Below, piece after piece: positions 60,972 through 64,000 of a stretch of DNA of 64,000 bases. Position 1 is the stretch's first letter. Each line of letters begins with the position of its first letter. Source of the stretch: Marsupella aquatica (taxonomy: Eukaryota > Marchantiophyta); contig OZ316891.1 of the NCBI GenBank assembly GCA_973895155.1, positions 19,530,001-19,594,000 of the forward strand, written 5' to 3'. Both the position numbers and the translations under genes were made by a program. Below the pieces are notes generated by a model. That model searched no databases. It saw nothing but the letters and a program-made list of their open reading frames with translations, and was not told the origin of the DNA.

Positions 60972-63598
60972 ATGGGAGCTCTGGCCGTGGCAGGGTCACA
61001 CCTGCGGCAATTGCCTGGCCTGAATTTCCCCCAATCCTTCTCTTCTGTTGCCTCCTCGTCTCGGTCCTGTTCTTCACAACTACGGGCAACTTGCGTGCCG
61101 CTCTCTTGTTACCACACTCTACTGTCGAATTCGTCCTCCAAGATATACGCTCCGGAGCGAAGACGATCTCGCAGTCGTTTAGCCTCGGGAGTTCGCGCGG
61201 CGCAGCGGATTGCTGAAGAGGCGGAGCAAGCTGAATCGAAGGTATGACCTGAGTGGTTTCTCATTCGATCGTGAATTTGTTGATTCTAGTTGGAGATTTC
61301 TTCTTCAGGTGGCAGAGGCTAAGTTTTATTATTTTTCAATTGTCTTTGGGGAGGGGGACCTAGGGACGAGTTGGCACTGCTCCTGGGATTTGATGGAAAG
61401 TTTTATGGCAGGATACTGCTCGTGATCTTGATTTTGTGAGCGAATCCTTGACTGAGGTGCACCATCTTTACCGTTCTCCGTTTCTCGACAAAAATGCCAC
61501 CGAGGCTCTACTGAAAAAGGTTAGTCTGGCTGATGAGATTTTTTACAAGCTGCACAGTTGCCTTTGAATTGTCTTGACCACCTCTATTGGCAAATTAGCC
61601 CTGACATTGAATTTTGGACGGTGTTGACCATTTGTTTTGAAATTTGTGATCAAATCGCCGCCGTGTGTAGACGGATGCATCGCATAGAATTTTTCTTTTT
61701 TCCAATGCAGACTCTGTCAAGACTACTCTGCTAGTTGTGCGTGGAAGATGTACAGAATGCCATTGTGTATAATTTAAGGTTGGATGGAATTCGACAGGTT
61801 CAAGAGAGAATTTCATCGGATGTTATCTCGATCGAAACTGAGCAGGTGAATAAATCTCCCCGCTTCCAAAGATAAACGAATGGTCTAGACCTCCAATTTT
61901 TAGTGCTTGGAATTGGGTTTGCGGTTTTGATCTATCCAATATGGTGCTGTAGTGCTACAATGTCGAATTGCGGGGCCCCCTTTCCGCTGAAAAGTATGAT
62001 GTGCTTAAGTGGCTACTCCGAGAGACATACGAGCCACAACTGCTTCAACCTTCAAGTTTCCTGGCAGCGAATAATGCCATTGAAGGTGGGATCCAGCCAT
62101 TTCTGACCCCCTCGCAGAGCTTATGCACTTAGAGCTGAGTTTTTGTACGTTTGTCTCGGGAAACTCTTTCGTTGGCCACGGTTCATGTGTTTGGAGTGAT
62201 AATGGAATCCTTCTTTTGAACCGATTGTCATTCTTTGTCCACAGGAAATGCTTCTTCCGTTGTTGTCGAGGTGGGTCCTCGGCTTACTTTCACAACAGCC
62301 TGGTCTGCCAATGCAATCTCAATATGCGGTGCCTGTGCGTTACCTGAGGTGTCCCGCATCGAACGTTCAAGGAGATATCTGTTACGTCTTAAGCCTGGCT
62401 CTTCTCATTTGGAAGAAAATGTAACGGAGAAGTTTAGTTCGATGGTAAGCAATCTCTGTTGCATTTCAAATCTGGGACTCTTTCGTCTAATTTAGAGGAC
62501 TGTTTATATCAGTTGGACAGTTCCAACGACTTCGCGAACAGACACTGAATTTCTGAATACGCATTTCGAAGGTGATGTTGCGTGCACTTCACTTTGGTAT
62601 TTACTCATTCGTTCCATTGTAACCTGTCATATTTTTCTGTCTTTATTATGTCAAGGTGCACGACAGGATGACTGAATGTGTTTACCCTTCAAATTTGAAG
62701 ACCTTTGCGACGAATGTCGTTCCAGAGCCTGTCATCGAAATACCTGTGCTTGAGGTACCTAAAAGTCTGATTTGTGCTATTTCTCTGTAAGAACAGTTTG
62801 CGCTTCTGTGACTCTCGTTGTCGTCGTCCAATTTGATCATCTCTGATGTTCAAGGTAGATTTTTTTGTATGGAGACATGAACATTCTCAACCTTCTCTCA
62901 GGTTTTCATAAAAATGATTGTTCTCACCAGAACTACAGGAATTTATAGGAGTTCAGTTTCAGTTGTGGCAGCAGATCAGAGGGTTTTGTTTGTAACAGCC
63001 TACTCATGACAGATGTGGTGGTTACACTTCTGTGTTCAAGCAAGGAAGGACAGCTTTGGAGGAGATCAATGTCAGACTGGGACTCGCTTTCGATGACTTC
63101 GACCTTGACGTAAAATCTTATTTCAAATATCGTTCTTGCAAGCTTTGTCTATGCCAGTCATGTCTAGCATTGAGTTTTCTGTGGCGTCAGATTCTATATA
63201 CTGTTTCCGTCCTAATGTTTGTGATCACTTCTATTCAGTATTACACCAAGCTGTTTCGATCTGACATCAAGCGGAATCCAACAAATGTTGAGTTGTTTGA
63301 TATCGCCCAGTCAAACAGTGAACATAGCCGACATTGGTTTTTCAATGTATTGGTGAAATCCTTCCTTTTTATGTTTCCCTTTCATACTGTATTCAGTTAG
63401 TTTGTGAGATCAAATTCTCTCTATAGCTTTCAAAGTTGTGGTCAAACTGTTTCAAGTCATATTGGTGTGCATCACTTGCCTGCAGGGAGAGCTAGTACTT
63501 GATGGCAAGCCTGCTCCCAGCTCGCTCTTTAGTCTTGTCAAAGATACTTGGCGGGCAAATAAGAACAATTCTGTGATCGGCTTCAAGGACAATTCCAG
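60972..63598 (+). CDS. PURL: phosphoribosylformylglycinamidine synthase, organellar (5' portion of gene, partial)
   Basis: FGAM synthase (PFAS/PurL large type), the fourth step of de novo purine synthesis: it converts FGAR to FGAM using glutamine and ATP, in plastids and mitochondria in plants. Nine exons join in phase: 60,972-61,241, 61,412-61,519, 61,798-61,845, 61,953-62,085, 62,245-62,444, 62,656-62,754, 63,041-63,109, 63,239-63,346, 63,486-63,598. The first ~90 residues are a Ser/Arg-rich transit peptide (MGALAVAGSHLRQLPGLNFP). Then the PurS-like N-terminal domain (VHHLYRSPFLDKNATEALLK), the linker VVEVGPRLTFTTAWSANAIS with RIERSRRYLL, and the start of the synthetase domain (VHDRMTECVYPSNLKTF, NPTNVELFDIAQSNSEHSRH with WFF, then NNSVIGFKDNSS). 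About 380 of an expected ~1,400 residues are present; the rest, including the glutaminase domain, lies beyond the right edge. The ATG at 60,972 has a favourable GCCATGG context. Confidence 0.96.
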
Positions 63599-64000
63599 GT
63601 GATATCTTGTTTTTTTTTCTATCTTGTACATTCTGTTTTGATTTGAAAGCGATGACATTTAGTCCATTTTTTTACTTAAACCTTGAATTCGTGCTGGTGA
63701 GGCATTTAGCTTTGTAAACCTAAAAACTTCGCTCGAGATGAATCACAATCGCGGATCAAATCGATGGAACGAAGTATTCATTGAAGCGCTCTAGGAAAGT
63801 TACATCCGAACACAGCAACATGTGAAACAGGGAGTGCGGTTACAGATTGTTTTGGTTCACGTTGAGACTTGGAAGCTGAGCTTTCAGGTTGAACAGAACT
63901 GTGTTTTCATCTACTCGATACAAATATGAGACTCTAAGATCTGCTTCAAAAGGATATGTACCATGTCTTCTGGGGGAAATGGCGTTAGTCCTAGAATGCA
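63599..64000 (+). other. intron of the PFAS/PURL gene
   Basis: A GTGATATC donor follows the ninth exon. The next expected coding sequence after KDNSS is not seen before the window ends, so this is read as intron. Confidence 0.55.

Overview
This is nuclear DNA of a land plant. Host genes have GT-AG introns and encode plant-type proteins: a TEBICHI/POLQ helicase-polymerase, COP9 signalosome subunit 1, a twin-CX9C mitochondrial protein, a CHY/RING ubiquitin ligase and an organelle-targeted phosphoribosylformylglycinamidine synthase. They sit among Copia, Mutator-like and MITE-type transposons. The species cannot be fixed from sequence alone. I saw no rRNA, tRNA, CRISPR or prokaryotic operon structure.

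Layout. 1-5.1 kb: 5' part of a TEBICHI/POLQ gene (minus strand), running off the left edge. 5.1-11.2 kb: AT-rich intergenic DNA with small tandem duplications. 11.2-14.4 kb: complete seven-exon CSN1 gene (minus), reconstructed as 441 codons. 15.6-19.56 kb: GC-rich insertion with TG...CA ends and an AAAGG target duplication, carrying one unrecognised proline-rich/coiled-coil gene and no pol. 19.6-24.4 kb: no convincing gene. 24.4-24.6 kb: NDUFAF8-like CHCH gene (minus). 25.28-29.38 kb: Copia element 1 (minus), gag deleted, TSD AATTT, with a MITE inside it. 29.4-33.3 kb: intergenic, with imperfect tandem repeats. 33.3-34.5 kb: intronless CHY-RING gene (minus). 34.5-39.0 kb: intergenic. 39.02-49.50 kb: a ~10.5 kb Mutator-like element with ~350 bp terminal inverted repeats, a decayed mudrA/SWIM transposase rightward and two leftward accessory genes (one RPA-C-like, one with a C2H2-type finger). 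49.7-50.1 kb: a foldback element. 50.4-51.3 kb: an 'ACATCTTGGGCGACA' minisatellite. 51.42-58.74 kb: a MITE split by Copia element 2 (minus, TSD TTATT), itself hit by a hAT-like MITE beside its YVDD box. 59.1-59.3 kb: more minisatellite and a Helitron-like 3' end. 60.97-64 kb: first nine coding exons of the purine-synthesis gene (plus), running off the right edge.

The host genes are unrelated housekeeping functions and show no operon-like co-regulation. The systems that do work as units are the transposons. In the Mutator-like element the two TIRs sit just upstream of the two diverging ends of its gene set, so they probably serve as promoters as in MuDR, and they carry a phased CCCGTCGC array that may bind transposase. 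Its transposase has three in-frame stops, all TAG, plus at least one frameshift. One accessory gene has two frameshifts. The copy is therefore probably non-autonomous.

The most unusual items are the Mutator-like element with an RPA-like accessory gene, the AAAGG-flanked gag-like element, the reciprocal MITE/Copia nesting, and the intronless CHY-RING gene with an in-frame 14-codon duplication creating KKKRK-type basic clusters.
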